A stretch of DNA of 64,000 bases from DAOTXS01 sp034433515 (GCA_034433515.1 DAOUAL010000021.1:1-64000), one strand, 5' to 3'; numbered from the stretch's first letter, positions 1-9,273 are shown. Notes: generated by a model not told the origin, from the letters alone. Numbers and translations: made by a program.

Positions 1-327
1 CCCCAACCCCGTATTCCCATTTCTCCTTCTCTCCCCGCAAAGCGGGGAGAGAAGGGGGCAGGGGGATGAGAGGGGGTCTAGTAGTGCACCAACATGAAAG
101 TGCGTAGTGAAAACTCGATTTTTAGCCACGTCTGTCAATGTCTTCCCCTCAGTCTGGTATGCAACTATTTCATGTTGTTGCACTCGTTCTGCAAGTGCGA
201 AAAACAGGCTCAGGGTGACGAGCTATTCTCAGGTCAGATCACCGGATTCACTGAGGTTTCTATGGTTTTCTCTGTGTTCTCCGCGTGCTCGGTGGTAAAA
301 TTGCGTAAGGTGAGTTAAATTGTCTGG
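1..327. other. gene-free stretch with hairpin and repeat copy 1
   Basis: No convincing gene is seen. The stretch holds a perfect 13-bp hairpin (arms 26-38 and 42-54, loop AAA) and copy 1 of the inverted-repeat element (78-184). Positions about 268-320 resemble the right half of the dispersed repeat at 56435-56543. Small ORFs here only read through the repeat. Confidence 0.6.
78..184 (+). repeat. inverted-repeat mobile element (MITE-like), copy 1, subfamily A
   Basis: The left end is CTAGTAGTGCACCAACATGAAA and the right end is TTTCATGTTGTTGCACT, so the terminal inverted repeats are about 17 bp with one mismatch. The interior shares its sequence with copies 3, 5, 7 and 8. It is too short to encode a transposase. 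Confidence 0.85.
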
Positions 328-966
328 TCAAACCCGCTTTGACTTGCGCTGGCTCAAACCGAGCAAACCCAGCACGATGCCGGCAGCCAGCCCAAACACA
401 AACGCGCCACGCTGATCAAACAAGGTTCGCACATTACCGTTGAACTCGCGCGCCAAGACAATGCCCACAAATCCATTCTGGATTTCGACCTTTTGCGCCG
501 CCATCACGGCTGCGCCGCCTTGTCCTACTTGAATCGAATTGCGCGCGACCAGATATTGCGCGCCCCCGGCATCTACTTGGACATTCGTACCTAAGATCGC
601 CACGGCACCTGCGCCGGCAAGATGCATTTCTTCGGCACGCGCCAGCGCGATTGCCCCTTGCGTTACCTCAACGCGTTCGGCTTCCACCTGGGCAAACGTA
701 CTTTGCTTGGCGGTCAACGATGTCGCCGAAACATTCGCCATAGCAGATTGGGTGGCTGTAACGGACTTGGCGTCCACCGTGTTGGCAGCGCTTTGTGCCA
801 GCGTAACTGTCTGGGCAGTTACATCGTGCAAAGAACGAGAATGTAAATCGAGTTGCTCTTTCTCCTTGGCTGGCGTAACCACGAGAGTTGGGGTTACCGC
901 TGGTTTAGCTGTTCGCTTGCGACGCGGCGCACGTCGCTTACCTTCCGATTTTTCCAATTCTGGCAT
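328..966 (-). CDS. hypothetical repeat-rich protein with C-terminal membrane anchor
   Basis: I do not recognise a named family. The 212-residue product has a Lys/Arg-rich N-terminus (residues 5-35). A long central stretch (about 45-170) of short Ala/Val/Thr/Gln-rich units, such as VTAQTVTLAQS and VTATQSAMANVS, repeats with near-regular spacing and suggests a beta-solenoid-like fold. One hydrophobic segment lies at about 187-205, followed by a basic tail, so the protein is probably membrane anchored with the repeats on one face. A GGGAGG ribosome site sits five bases before the ATG. It lies 68 bases downstream of two M16 peptidase genes on the same strand and may share their transcript. Confidence 0.6.
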   Translation of the reverse strand: MPELEKSEGKRRAPRRKRTAKPAVTPTLVVTPAKEKEQLDLHSRSLHDVTAQTVTLAQSAANTVDAKSVTATQSAMANVSATSLTAKQSTFAQVEAERVEVTQGAIALARAEEMHLAGAGAVAILGTNVQVDAGGAQYLVARNSIQVGQGGAAVMAAQKVEIQNGFVGIVLAREFNGNVRTLFDQRGAFVFGLAAGIVLGLLGLSQRKSKRV

Positions 967-1034
967 TTCAACCTCCCGGCGCAGCGATGCGACTCCGCTT
1001 CGCTCCGTCGCTCTAAACGCACTTGTTCGCTAAA

Positions 1035-2309
1035 CTATCCCACCGGTCCCGCAATGGCGAGAGCATAATTGTCAATCTGCGCATACTTTTGTGCAACCGC
1101 AAGAATTTGTTCCGCCGTGATCGAGCGAATTAGGGTGGGATATCGTTGCAAATAGTCCAACCCCAACCCAAACAGTTCAATGTCGTTCAACATGGCGGCG
1201 ACCCCTTCGTTGGTTTCCAAACGCAAAGCGAGCGACCCCGTTACAAAATCTTTCGCCTCGTCCAATTCGTCTTTGGTAACTGGCTCAGTTCGCAAGCGTT
1301 TGATTTCGGCAAGGATGCCTTCGATGGCGCGGTCAACGTTTTGCGGATTGACGCCGGCGTGAACTGCCCAAGGTCCAGCCCCCAGGTTCGCTTCGACGCC
1401 GCTATAGACATAGTACGCTAAACCTTGCTTGTCACGCACGTTTGCGCCCAAGCGGCCGTACAAGCCCAGCCGACCAAAAATCAAATCGCCCAGACTGAGC
1501 GCGTAGAAATCCGGATCGTTGCGGCGCACGCCGGGATAACCGAGCACAATGTCCGCCTGCATTTTGCCGGCAAGCGGCGTTACCTTCTGGACGATTTGTT
1601 TGAGGCGCGGCGCATCCGGAATCGAATGCGGAGCCGGTTCGCCTGTACCTTTCCACTTGCCCAGTTTCTTTTCGATTTTTTCGATCGCCTGCTCCGCCGT
1701 GACATCGCCAACGATCACCAACGTTAAGACATCTGGGCGAAAATAACGCGCATGAAAATCCACGAGCGATTTGAGCGCAAGTTTCTTGACCGTCTCGACG
1801 CGTCCATCGGACAAGCGATGGTACGGATGCGAGGGGGGATAACACAAGGCGCGAAACTCACGATACGAAACATGTTGGGTGTCGTCATCGGCTTCTTTGA
1901 GATCAGCGAGAATATCCGAGCGTAGTTTTTCGACCTCGCGGCGCGGAAAGGTGGGGTGCATCAACACATCGGCAACAATATCCAGCAAGCGATCGAAATC
2001 TTCGATCAGCGATTTACCGCTAATGCCAACCGTCTCCATTCCCGCGCCAATGCCAAACGATAGTCCATGGCGATCCAGTTCGGCATTCAATTTTTGAAAC
2101 GTGCGTTTGCGGGTGCCACGTTGCAGCGCGGCAACTGCCAAGTGTGCCAATCCCGACGTCTGATCGGTATCGTAGAGACCACCCGCGCGCAACCGACCGC
2201 GCAAAGTTACTGAAGCATTGGTGTGATTTTCTTTGACCAGAATCGTCAAGCCATTCGGGAGGACCGTTCGAGTAACCGTTTCAGGAGTGATGGGAATGAT
2301 GGATGCCAT
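1035..2309 (-). CDS. M16 family peptidase-like protein, catalytic motif lost
   Basis: The 424-residue product has the M16 (insulinase/processing-peptidase) layout: N-terminal strand TRTVLPNGLTILVKEN, the first M16 domain, and the C-terminal domain with GRLGLYGRLGANVRDKQGLAYYV-type sequence. Where active members carry HxxEH, this protein reads GLAHLAVAAL, so the zinc-binding His and catalytic Glu are missing. This matches the non-catalytic partner of two-subunit M16 enzymes. Its start is adjacent to the stop of the active M16 gene upstream, consistent with translational coupling and a heterodimer. Substrate unknown. Confidence 0.85.
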   Translation of the reverse strand: MASIIPITPETVTRTVLPNGLTILVKENHTNASVTLRGRLRAGGLYDTDQTSGLAHLAVAALQRGTRKRTFQKLNAELDRHGLSFGIGAGMETVGISGKSLIEDFDRLLDIVADVLMHPTFPRREVEKLRSDILADLKEADDDTQHVSYREFRALCYPPSHPYHRLSDGRVETVKKLALKSLVDFHARYFRPDVLTLVIVGDVTAEQAIEKIEKKLGKWKGTGEPAPHSIPDAPRLKQIVQKVTPLAGKMQADIVLGYPGVRRNDPDFYALSLGDLIFGRLGLYGRLGANVRDKQGLAYYVYSGVEANLGAGPWAVHAGVNPQNVDRAIEGILAEIKRLRTEPVTKDELDEAKDFVTGSLALRLETNEGVAAMLNDIELFGLGLDYLQRYPTLIRSITAEQILAVAQKYAQIDNYALAIAGPVG

Positions 2310-3617
2310 TTATGTCCTCCCGCGTTTGGTTGTTGCTGGTTTACCATTTGTGGGGATAAACCAACCCACCGTTCGGTTCGTTTCAGCAAAATATTTTGCC
2401 GCCACACGCATCACGTCTGATTTCTTGACTTGGACCAAAGCATCCAAGAATGTGGCGTAGCGTTTGTACGAGTCCATGATCTCCCATTGTCCCAGCCAAT
2501 ATCCCAGATTCATCACACCATCGGTTGCGTACACGAATTGCGCTTTCACTTGCTTGACGACCTGTGCCAATTCTTGATCGGTAACCGGTTTGGTTGCAAT
2601 TTTTTCCAGTTCTGCAAAAATCGTGCGCTCCACTTTTTCGATGGGGACGCCCGGGCGCACCGTTGCCTCCACATCAATCGAACCTGGGTCCAACGTGGCG
2701 CGAAAACTGCAACTCACGTCTGTTGCCAAACCGGTCTCGACCAATGCTCGATACAAGCGTGATGAGCGTCCCGGACTGGCGCCGCCGGCAAAACTCATTC
2801 CACCCACACCCGACAAAATACCTGCGAGAACAAAAGCGGGAAAGAAATCCGGGTCGCTGGCTTTGGGCGCGTGATACAAGGCGTGAAAATAGGCAAGTGG
2901 ACCTGGTCGCTTCAAGGTTACACGCCGCTCACCTTCTTGCGGCGGCTCAACACTAGTTACCGGCGGAATGTCCTTGCCGCGCGGAATCTTGCCAAACGTT
3001 TCTTGAATCTTGGCAAGCATGGTATCGGCATCCAAATCGCCTGCGACAACGATGATCGCATTGTTCGGCACATAGTAGGTTTTATAGTGTTGATACAATT
3101 GATCCCGCGTCATGGTTTGCAAATCAGTTTTCCAACCAATCGTATCGTGATGATATGGATGCACCATAAACGCCAGGGCTTGGACTTGTTCGCTCAACAA
3201 AAAGCGCGGCTCATTCTCCGCGCCTTCGCGTTCGGAAATGATGACGGTGCGCTCGCTGTTGACTTCGTCAGGATCGAACAAGGCATTCACCATGCGATCC
3301 GATTCGATGCGCAACGCCAGATCAATGCGATCGCTGGGTAAGAGTTCAAAGTAGGTGGTAAAATCCATCGAAGTGAAGGCATTGTCCACGCCGCCGTTGC
3401 GATTGATGAGATGCATAATCTCGCCTTTGCCTAATGTGGGCGTGCCTTTGAACATCATATGTTCGACCCAATGCGAGATGCCAGTGATGCCCGGCACTTC
3501 GTTGCGCGATCCCACGCGATACCAAATCCAAAACGTAGCCACCGGCGCACTATGCACCGGCACAAGCAAAACCATCAATCCATTATCCACCCATGCTTCA
3601 CGAATCTCATTGTTCAT
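2310..3617 (-). CDS. M16 family zinc metallopeptidase, active subunit
   Basis: This is an insulinase-family peptidase related to mitochondrial processing peptidase beta and bacterial YmxG/PqqL. The zinc motif HWVEH appears in GISHWVEHMMFKGT near residue 55, with the downstream zinc-ligand Glu region (SERTVIISEREGAENEP). The C-terminal M16 domain follows with RSSRLYRALVETGLA. I chose the ATG at 3617 because AAGGAG sits six bases upstream; an earlier in-frame ATG has no such site. The gene abuts the inactive M16 homologue, so the two probably form one enzyme. No signal peptide is seen, so a cytoplasmic role in peptide turnover is likely. Confidence 0.9.
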   Translation of the reverse strand: MNNEIREAWVDNGLMVLLVPVHSAPVATFWIWYRVGSRNEVPGITGISHWVEHMMFKGTPTLGKGEIMHLINRNGGVDNAFTSMDFTTYFELLPSDRIDLALRIESDRMVNALFDPDEVNSERTVIISEREGAENEPRFLLSEQVQALAFMVHPYHHDTIGWKTDLQTMTRDQLYQHYKTYYVPNNAIIVVAGDLDADTMLAKIQETFGKIPRGKDIPPVTSVEPPQEGERRVTLKRPGPLAYFHALYHAPKASDPDFFPAFVLAGILSGVGGMSFAGGASPGRSSRLYRALVETGLATDVSCSFRATLDPGSIDVEATVRPGVPIEKVERTIFAELEKIATKPVTDQELAQVVKQVKAQFVYATDGVMNLGYWLGQWEIMDSYKRYATFLDALVQVKKSDVMRVAAKYFAETNRTVGWFIPTNGKPATTKRGRT

Positions 3618-3637
3618 CAATGCTCCTTCTTCGCACA

Positions 3638-4471
3638 TCATTTCACGATAAAAAGAATCTTTGAATGTGCAATATAGGGTTTTTTGTCATAGACAAAAGA
3701 TACCTCATCAAAAGTCACAGTTGCATCAAAGAACTTTTTCACCGCTTTGGCAATGCCATGGAAATCACGCTTGAGTTTCCAGGTTTCAGCCGGATGTTCG
3801 GAATCTACCATAATGAGGAACAGCCGATTGTTAGCACCAAACCTTTGCGCTCCTTGCAACCGGTAGAGATACTCTTCTGCCATCACAGGATTCTTCACCG
3901 CATCTTCAAGGGTGTATCCGTCTTTGAACCATTCCCGTGGCAAGTTGGTGTGTTTCAGATCCCACGGTTGGCCCAGCCAGAACAAATCTGTCTCTTTCAC
4001 TTTCTTGATGGTCGGCACAACAGCCGGATGTTCTGCGATAATGTCCTCAATGACGACCGTGGTCCAATGATTGTACCAGGTTGCAAGAACATAATTTGTG
4101 ACCGTCGGTTGCAGGTTCTGTGTAACCGCCTTCAACAATTCGTCATAGTGATAGAACCTACGCACATAATTTGCCTGAATGTGCCGATCCAGTTCGCCTT
4201 GCACGGCACCCCAAACATGCGTCTCGACTCTCGATACCTCACGCTGAATGTCATCATGCGTGTAACCACGCTGCATTTTTACTTGGCGATAAGTGCTACG
4301 AATGAAATCATCAATGACTGTCTGTGATACTTGGGCACGCAATAAACGGACGATAAGCTCTGCCGCTCTTCCTTTCGTTGAGATGCCAACTCGCTCACAC
4401 AGACCGCGCAGATACACCAAAGGAAGCGTTTGCAACTTGCGATTAGAGACCTGTTCAGGCGAGAATATCAT
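3638..4471 (-). CDS. putative type II restriction endonuclease with SAP-like N-terminus
   Basis: The 277-residue protein is coupled to the DNA methyltransferase: its ATG overlaps the TGA stop of that gene. Residues 16-44 resemble a SAP DNA-binding motif (LPLVYLRGLCERVGISTKG). A PD-(D/E)xK nuclease core is suggested by D162 followed by D171-L-K173 in TDLFWLGQPWDLK. Coupling, size and motif together suggest the cognate restriction enzyme. The recognition sequence cannot be read from the DNA. It could instead be another methyltransferase-associated protein. The pair is inserted between mdh and the M16 genes, which suggests gain by transfer. Confidence 0.6.
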   Translation of the reverse strand: MIFSPEQVSNRKLQTLPLVYLRGLCERVGISTKGRAAELIVRLLRAQVSQTVIDDFIRSTYRQVKMQRGYTHDDIQREVSRVETHVWGAVQGELDRHIQANYVRRFYHYDELLKAVTQNLQPTVTNYVLATWYNHWTTVVIEDIIAEHPAVVPTIKKVKETDLFWLGQPWDLKHTNLPREWFKDGYTLEDAVKNPVMAEEYLYRLQGAQRFGANNRLFLIMVDSEHPAETWKLKRDFHGIAKAVKKFFDATVTFDEVSFVYDKKPYIAHSKILFIVK

Positions 4472-5448
4472 GCCTTGTTCCCTTTGGACTTTTGAAAAAA
4501 CATTACATACTCGTGCTTGAAGATGTAAAATCCGCCGGCTAATGCGCGCCGTCGCCAAAAATGATCCAGATTGCGCTTGGCGCGCGTATTCACAATATTC
4601 TTAACCACAATACTTTTCAAACGGTAGCCGCATTCAAGGACTCGCTGCATTGTATAAAAACCAAGCGGGACCCACTCTCCTTTGCTATACTTGTCACCGA
4701 TGACTACAACGAGAAAGTGGTTCTCCTCAAGAAGCGGATAACTGGCTTTCACGACATGCCCGAAGGCGTCCAGAAAATCTTCCAGACGAGTAGCGTTGCA
4801 CAAGTCGCGAGGATCATCACTGAATTTGATGATATCGTGGTATGGCGGATGCATGATAACCAGTTGCACTTGCTTACGCTCGTGCTGTGCTAGCACTTGG
4901 CGTACCTGTTCAAAGGTTTGCGCTTGGGTGCTATCACCCACCACAACATCCGTCCATACGTTGAATTGATTTGTTTCCGCCTCAATCTTCTTGCGGCTTT
5001 CTTCAGCAACGCCTGGAATTAACTCGATTCCAATTCCATTTCGACCCAATTGTCGGCACTCGATGAGAGTCGTTCCACTGCCCAAGAAGGTATCTAAAAC
5101 AGTATCACCCATTTTCGTGTAACGCATCATCGCTTGATAGGGGATTTGCGGAATGAAATTGCCGTGATACTCTCCATTGTGCATGCCCTCTTTGTCACGC
5201 GCCCCAATCAGCCAAAGACTATCCGTAATGATTTGCTTGTATTCCGACCACCGATTCAGGTCAATATCATTGAATGGATTGGTCTTGGGCGGCAAATTAG
5301 ACCCTCCGGGCTCTTTGGTTTTGACCGGCGCCTGCCACAAACCCGGTTGAGCGGCATCCGATTCACGCACGATCTCAACTAGATCGTCTATCTTGTAAAT
5401 TGGATTTGACTCACTCGGTTTGGGTGTAACTTTCTTCTTGCGTGGCAT
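4468..5448 (-). CDS. site-specific DNA methyltransferase (amino-methyltransferase type)
   Basis: The 326-residue protein carries the AdoMet-binding motif DTFLGSGTTLIE (residues 120-131) followed 75 residues later by the catalytic motif HPPYHD (200-205), giving the order FxGSGTT then PPY. That chemistry makes N4-methylcytosine or N6-methyladenine. The first position of the (D/N/S)PPY motif is His, an uncommon variant. I chose the ATG at 5448 because AGAAAGGGGA lies just upstream; a GTG at 5481 directly after the mdh stop is possible. It overlaps the following putative nuclease by four bases, forming a compact restriction-modification unit. Target specificity is unknown. Confidence 0.85.
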   Translation of the reverse strand: MPRKKKVTPKPSESNPIYKIDDLVEIVRESDAAQPGLWQAPVKTKEPGGSNLPPKTNPFNDIDLNRWSEYKQIITDSLWLIGARDKEGMHNGEYHGNFIPQIPYQAMMRYTKMGDTVLDTFLGSGTTLIECRQLGRNGIGIELIPGVAEESRKKIEAETNQFNVWTDVVVGDSTQAQTFEQVRQVLAQHERKQVQLVIMHPPYHDIIKFSDDPRDLCNATRLEDFLDAFGHVVKASYPLLEENHFLVVVIGDKYSKGEWVPLGFYTMQRVLECGYRLKSIVVKNIVNTRAKRNLDHFWRRRALAGGFYIFKHEYVMFFQKSKGNKA

Positions 5449-5481
5449 GCTAATTTTCCCCTTTCTCGAACGACGGCGCAC

Positions 5482-6468
5482 TCAAATTCCCATCACCTTG
5501 TTCAACGCGCGCACCGCTTCACCCGACTTTTGCAGCGCGGCGAGTTCATCGGCGTTGAGATCAAGTTTGATGATTTCTTCGATGCCGCGCGAACCCAGTT
5601 TGACCGGCACCCCGGCATAGACACCGCTGATCCCGTACTCCCCTTCCAAATAAGCGATGCACGGCAAAATTTTCTTCTTGTCCAAGAGGATCGCATCCAC
5701 CATTTCAACGACCGCTGCGCTAGGCGCATAGTACGCCGAACCGGTCTTGAAGAGATTCACCACTTCAGCGCCGCCATCTTTGGTGCGTTGCACCAAGGCG
5801 GCAATTTTTTCTTTGGGCAAGAGTTCGGTCAAGGGAACGCCCGCCACAGTCGTGTAACGCGGTAACGGCACCATTTGATCACCATGCGCGCCCAACACAT
5901 ACGCATCCACATTCTGCACCGAGACGCCCAACTCTTCAGCGATGAATGTGCGGAAACGCGCGCTATCGAGCACGCCGGCTTGGCCCATGACACGCGACTT
6001 GGGGAACTGGGTGACGTGCCACATCAATTGCGTCATCGCATCCACCGGATTTGTCACAACGATGACGATGGCTGAGGGCGCATACTTGGCAATATGTTCC
6101 GCCCAACTCGCCACGATTTTTTGATTGGTCAAGATCAAATCGTCGCGGCTCATCCCGGGTTTGCGTGCAATCCCGGCGGTCATTATCACGATGTCCGAAT
6201 CGGCAATCTTTTCTGCGCCAACGCCCGGTTGTTCAACCAACTTGGCAGTGGCGTAATCATAACGCATCGTCTTGCCAACGGTATAACCGTTGATATTCAC
6301 GTCGTACCCCAAGATCGGTCCCGCCTCCCTCAAATCAAGCGCGACCCCCTCAGCCACAAATTCGACGACGTCCATCACCACGAGATCGGCATAGTTTCGT
6401 TCTGCCAACCGTTGTGCCGTCGTCGAACCGACTTTACCCGCGCCAATCACGGTGATTTTTTTACGCAT
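5482..6468 (-). CDS. mdh: malate dehydrogenase, NAD-dependent
   Basis: It oxidises malate to oxaloacetate with NAD in the citric acid cycle. The 328-residue protein has the Rossmann motif GAGKVGSTTAQ (residues 8-18), the substrate-binding stretch RKPGMSRDDL, the arginine in GVLDSARFRTF, and the catalytic His in GAHGDQMVPL. It belongs to the LDH-like malate dehydrogenase group. Citrate synthase lies two genes upstream on the same strand, grouping two consecutive cycle enzymes. The methyltransferase gene begins directly after its stop. Confidence 0.95.
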   Translation of the reverse strand: MRKKITVIGAGKVGSTTAQRLAERNYADLVVMDVVEFVAEGVALDLREAGPILGYDVNINGYTVGKTMRYDYATAKLVEQPGVGAEKIADSDIVIMTAGIARKPGMSRDDLILTNQKIVASWAEHIAKYAPSAIVIVVTNPVDAMTQLMWHVTQFPKSRVMGQAGVLDSARFRTFIAEELGVSVQNVDAYVLGAHGDQMVPLPRYTTVAGVPLTELLPKEKIAALVQRTKDGGAEVVNLFKTGSAYYAPSAAVVEMVDAILLDKKKILPCIAYLEGEYGISGVYAGVPVKLGSRGIEEIIKLDLNADELAALQKSGEAVRALNKVMGI

Positions 6469-6504
6469 ACGTGTCTCTCCTTCCGATAGATGATAACAGA
6501 ACGC

Positions 6505-6530
6505 GGGTCAGAAGCACTCACTTCTGACCC
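6505..6530 (-). terminator. hairpin between cupin gene and mdh
   Basis: The arms GGGTCAGAAG (6505-6514) and CTTCTGACCC (6521-6530) form a perfect 10-bp stem with a six-base loop. It sits between the cupin stop and the mdh start. The T-run is weak, so it may be a weak terminator or a processing site. Confidence 0.45.
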
Positions 6531-6566
6531 ATCGTTCTTCTTACACGCCGTCTCTGGACCTTGCGC

Positions 6567-6887
6567 TCATTTGCGATGATTGATTTTTGAAGCGCAAAGA
6601 TAAACTACGGGACCATTCCCATTCACATCCGCCCAATGGGGGGTATCCGCCGGCAAATCCAAACGATCGCCTGGTCCCAGCACAATCTCTTCGCCGGTTT
6701 CAGGTAACCCAATCCGCAACTTGCCGCGCACCACCACACGCACTTCCGGGTACTCGTGCGTATGAACCGGGTACACCGTGCCGGAGGGATCCGTCCACTC
6801 GGATACCGATAACCCTTCACCCGTCAGGGCGCTCCGCAGTGCCTCCAGAGACGGCGCTGTCTCTTTGTTCCAACGGGTCAATCGCAT
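6567..6887 (-). CDS. cupin-domain protein
   Basis: The 106-residue single-domain cupin has the first motif in VHTHEYPEVRVVVRGKLRIGL, with metal-ligand histidines and a Glu, and the second in GPGDRLDLPADTPHWADV. Such small cupins bind a divalent metal and often act as small-molecule sensors or isomerases; the substrate cannot be inferred here. It lies between citrate synthase and malate dehydrogenase with a hairpin after it, so it is not clearly part of an operon with either. Confidence 0.85.
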   Translation of the reverse strand: MRLTRWNKETAPSLEALRSALTGEGLSVSEWTDPSGTVYPVHTHEYPEVRVVVRGKLRIGLPETGEEIVLGPGDRLDLPADTPHWADVNGNGPVVYLCASKINHRK

Positions 6888-6984
6888 TTCACCCCCTCGA
6901 TTCGATCCAAATGAATTACCGCTCTACCACAACGGCGATTGAATTTTACAACGGAGCCAACACTCTGTCAATCAGGCAAATCTC

Positions 6985-8289
6985 TTATTTTATCCCGGCG
7001 ATTTCTTCCAACATCGCGGTCGTCAACGATTTGGGCCGCTCGATGGGTTGACCGAGCGCGCGTGCCCACACCGCATTCGCGGTTACACCGAGCGCGCGCC
7101 CCACCCCAAACAACACGGTGTAGAAATCGAACTCGCGGATACCATAGTGATATTGCAATGTGCCACTGATCGCATCCACATTGGGCCATGGATTCTTGAC
7201 TTTGCCGGTTGCTTTTAACACATCTGGGATCGTCTGATAAACGAGTTCCGCGAGTCGGAACAAATCATCGTTCGGCAAATATTTTTTCCCAAACTCGTAC
7301 TGCGCGACAAAACGCGGGTCAGGGGTACGCAAGACGGCATGGCCGTACCCGGGAATCACCTTGCCCGCCGCGAGGGTTTCGTGGGCATACTGGGTGAGTT
7401 CTTCTTTCGAGGGCACGCGACCAAATTTTTTATACACTCCCAGCAACCACCCCAGACATTCTTGATTGGCTAGACCATGCAACGGACCCGCCAAGCCATT
7501 CAGCCCCGCCGAGAACGCATAATAAATATCCGAAAGCGCCGAGCCGATGAGATGAACGGCGTGTGCACTCACATTACCACTTTCGTGATCAGAGTGCAAA
7601 ATAAAATAGAGACGCGAAAGGTCTTCATACTCCGGGTTTTGGACGCCCATCATTCGTGCAAAGTTGCCGCCCCAATCGAGATTCGAATCGGGAACATAGA
7701 CTTCGCACTTTGGGTATTTGAGGCAATAGATCGTCGCGGCAATTTCCGGCAGTTTCGCAATCAAATTCATACTGTCTTCCAGCATGGGAATCCAGTATTC
7801 CTCTTTTTTCATTCCTGCGCTGTACCGTTTGGCAAACACCGAGGAAGGTTGTAGCGCCAACACCGCCATCGAAAACAGTGTCATGGGGTGCGTGTCTTCG
7901 GGCATCCCGCGCAAAACATTGACGACATGTTGAGGAACGAACGAACGCGCCTTCCATTCGGCTTCCACTTGTTGGGCTTGCTCAGCCGTAGGAATTTCGC
8001 CGGTCAAAAGGAGATAGTACAGTCCACCCACATAGGGCACGGTTGCCCCCGGTGGCTTGGGCAATTTCTCGAGTACTTCTGGGATAGTAAATCCGCGAAA
8101 ACGAATACCGGTCTGCGGATCAACATACGAAATATCGGTAACCAATCCCTCAATGTCGCGCATTCCACCATAAATTTGCTTAATCGTGATGGTACCGACC
8201 TGCGTATTGCCGTACTCTTTGGTGAGTTTTCGGACGCGCTCACGCCATTCCGGGAGCCGCGCCGCAATTTGGTCTTGTAGTTGCATCAT
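6985..8289 (-). CDS. gltA: citrate synthase
   Basis: It condenses acetyl-CoA and oxaloacetate to citrate. The 434-residue length and the sequence style (for example GLTIPEVLEKLP-like FRGFTIPEVLEKLPKP) are those of the eukaryotic/mitochondrial-type enzyme rather than the short Gram-negative type. Catalytic residues are visible: His in LAGPLHGLANQECL, His in PGYGHAVLRTPDPR and Asp in REFDFYTVLFG. GGAGGA precedes two consecutive ATG codons (8289 and 8286); either could be used. Confidence 0.95.
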   Translation of the reverse strand: MMQLQDQIAARLPEWRERVRKLTKEYGNTQVGTITIKQIYGGMRDIEGLVTDISYVDPQTGIRFRGFTIPEVLEKLPKPPGATVPYVGGLYYLLLTGEIPTAEQAQQVEAEWKARSFVPQHVVNVLRGMPEDTHPMTLFSMAVLALQPSSVFAKRYSAGMKKEEYWIPMLEDSMNLIAKLPEIAATIYCLKYPKCEVYVPDSNLDWGGNFARMMGVQNPEYEDLSRLYFILHSDHESGNVSAHAVHLIGSALSDIYYAFSAGLNGLAGPLHGLANQECLGWLLGVYKKFGRVPSKEELTQYAHETLAAGKVIPGYGHAVLRTPDPRFVAQYEFGKKYLPNDDLFRLAELVYQTIPDVLKATGKVKNPWPNVDAISGTLQYHYGIREFDFYTVLFGVGRALGVTANAVWARALGQPIERPKSLTTAMLEEIAGIK

Positions 8290-8328
8290 GACATCCTCCG
8301 CTGTTTAGATTCCAAAACGCCGCAAAAG

Positions 8329-9273
8329 TTACACGCGCCCGGCTTCTTCTGCTTTGACTCGTTGCAACGCCGCGACGGCGACCTCAATCATCCGGTCGTC
8401 CGGCTCGCGCGTGGTCAACGATTGCAACCACAAACTGGGTTTAACCACGAGCCAATCCAGAATCGGATTGCTCCGATGCGCGGAACTAAACTTGATCAAC
8501 TCGTAACTGAGCGCAGCAACCACGGGGATGAGCAGCACCCGTGAGGCGATCCGAATGAGCATTGGCGGTTGACCCAGTAACGCAAACACAAAAATCGAAA
8601 CGACGACGACGGTGAGTAGAAAGCCGGTGCCACAACGAGGATGCTCTTTGCTGTAGGTCTGGATAATTTCCGGCTTCAACTCTGCCCCGGCTTCATCCGC
8701 TGCAATCGTCTTGTGTTCCGCGCCGTGATATTGAAACACTCGGCGAATATCCGGCATCAAACTGATCACTCCGATATAACCCAAAAAGATGACCAATCGA
8801 ATCACGCCTTCCAAAAGATTACTGACCAAAGCCCCTGCCTCAGAGAATTGCGCGTTGAGATAAGGATCAATCAAGCCGACCAATCCCAGCGGCCCCACAA
8901 AAAACAAACCAATGCCAAAGGTTAACGAGACAGCCAGCGTCCCCAGCGCAACGCCAGTCGGCAAAGCCGGGGGTGTATCCGCCGCACGACTTGATTCGGC
9001 TAGCGCATCTTTTTTTGTCTCATCGGCAACGGCAATGTTAGCCGAATGCAACAACATCTTGGTACCTAGCACCAATGTGTCCCATAAAATCGTCCCGGCA
9101 CGCAAGAACGGAATCTTGGACCATACCCCGTTGTAGATCGCCGGCGAAATCGGTTCAACGATGGAAACGATTTCGCCTTGGGGATCGCGCACTGCACACG
9201 CCACAAAGCGGCGACCGCGCATCATCACCCCTTCAATCACGGCTTGGCCGCCATACAAAATCTTGTCGCTCAC
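8329..9273 (-). CDS. DUF1385 family integral membrane protein
   Basis: The protein matches the DUF1385 pattern: N-terminal YGGQAVIEGVMMRG, a central conserved YHGAEHKTIAADEAG, several hydrophobic helices (about 100-125, 150-180, 230-270) and the late RCGTGFLLTVV. The function is not established; a metal-dependent role has been suggested for the family from its conserved His/Glu residues. I preferred GTG at 9273, where the family N-terminus begins and GAGG lies nine bases upstream, over TTG at 9300. Confidence 0.85.
   Translation of the reverse strand: MSDKILYGGQAVIEGVMMRGRRFVACAVRDPQGEIVSIVEPISPAIYNGVWSKIPFLRAGTILWDTLVLGTKMLLHSANIAVADETKKDALAESSRAADTPPALPTGVALGTLAVSLTFGIGLFFVGPLGLVGLIDPYLNAQFSEAGALVSNLLEGVIRLVIFLGYIGVISLMPDIRRVFQYHGAEHKTIAADEAGAELKPEIIQTYSKEHPRCGTGFLLTVVVVSIFVFALLGQPPMLIRIASRVLLIPVVAALSYELIKFSSAHRSNPILDWLVVKPSLWLQSLTTREPDDRMIEVAVAALQRVKAEEAGRV

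Noticed and set aside
94..318. Small ORFs starting MKVR in repeat copies 1 and 3
   Set aside because: They simply translate the inverted-repeat element and differ in their continuations.
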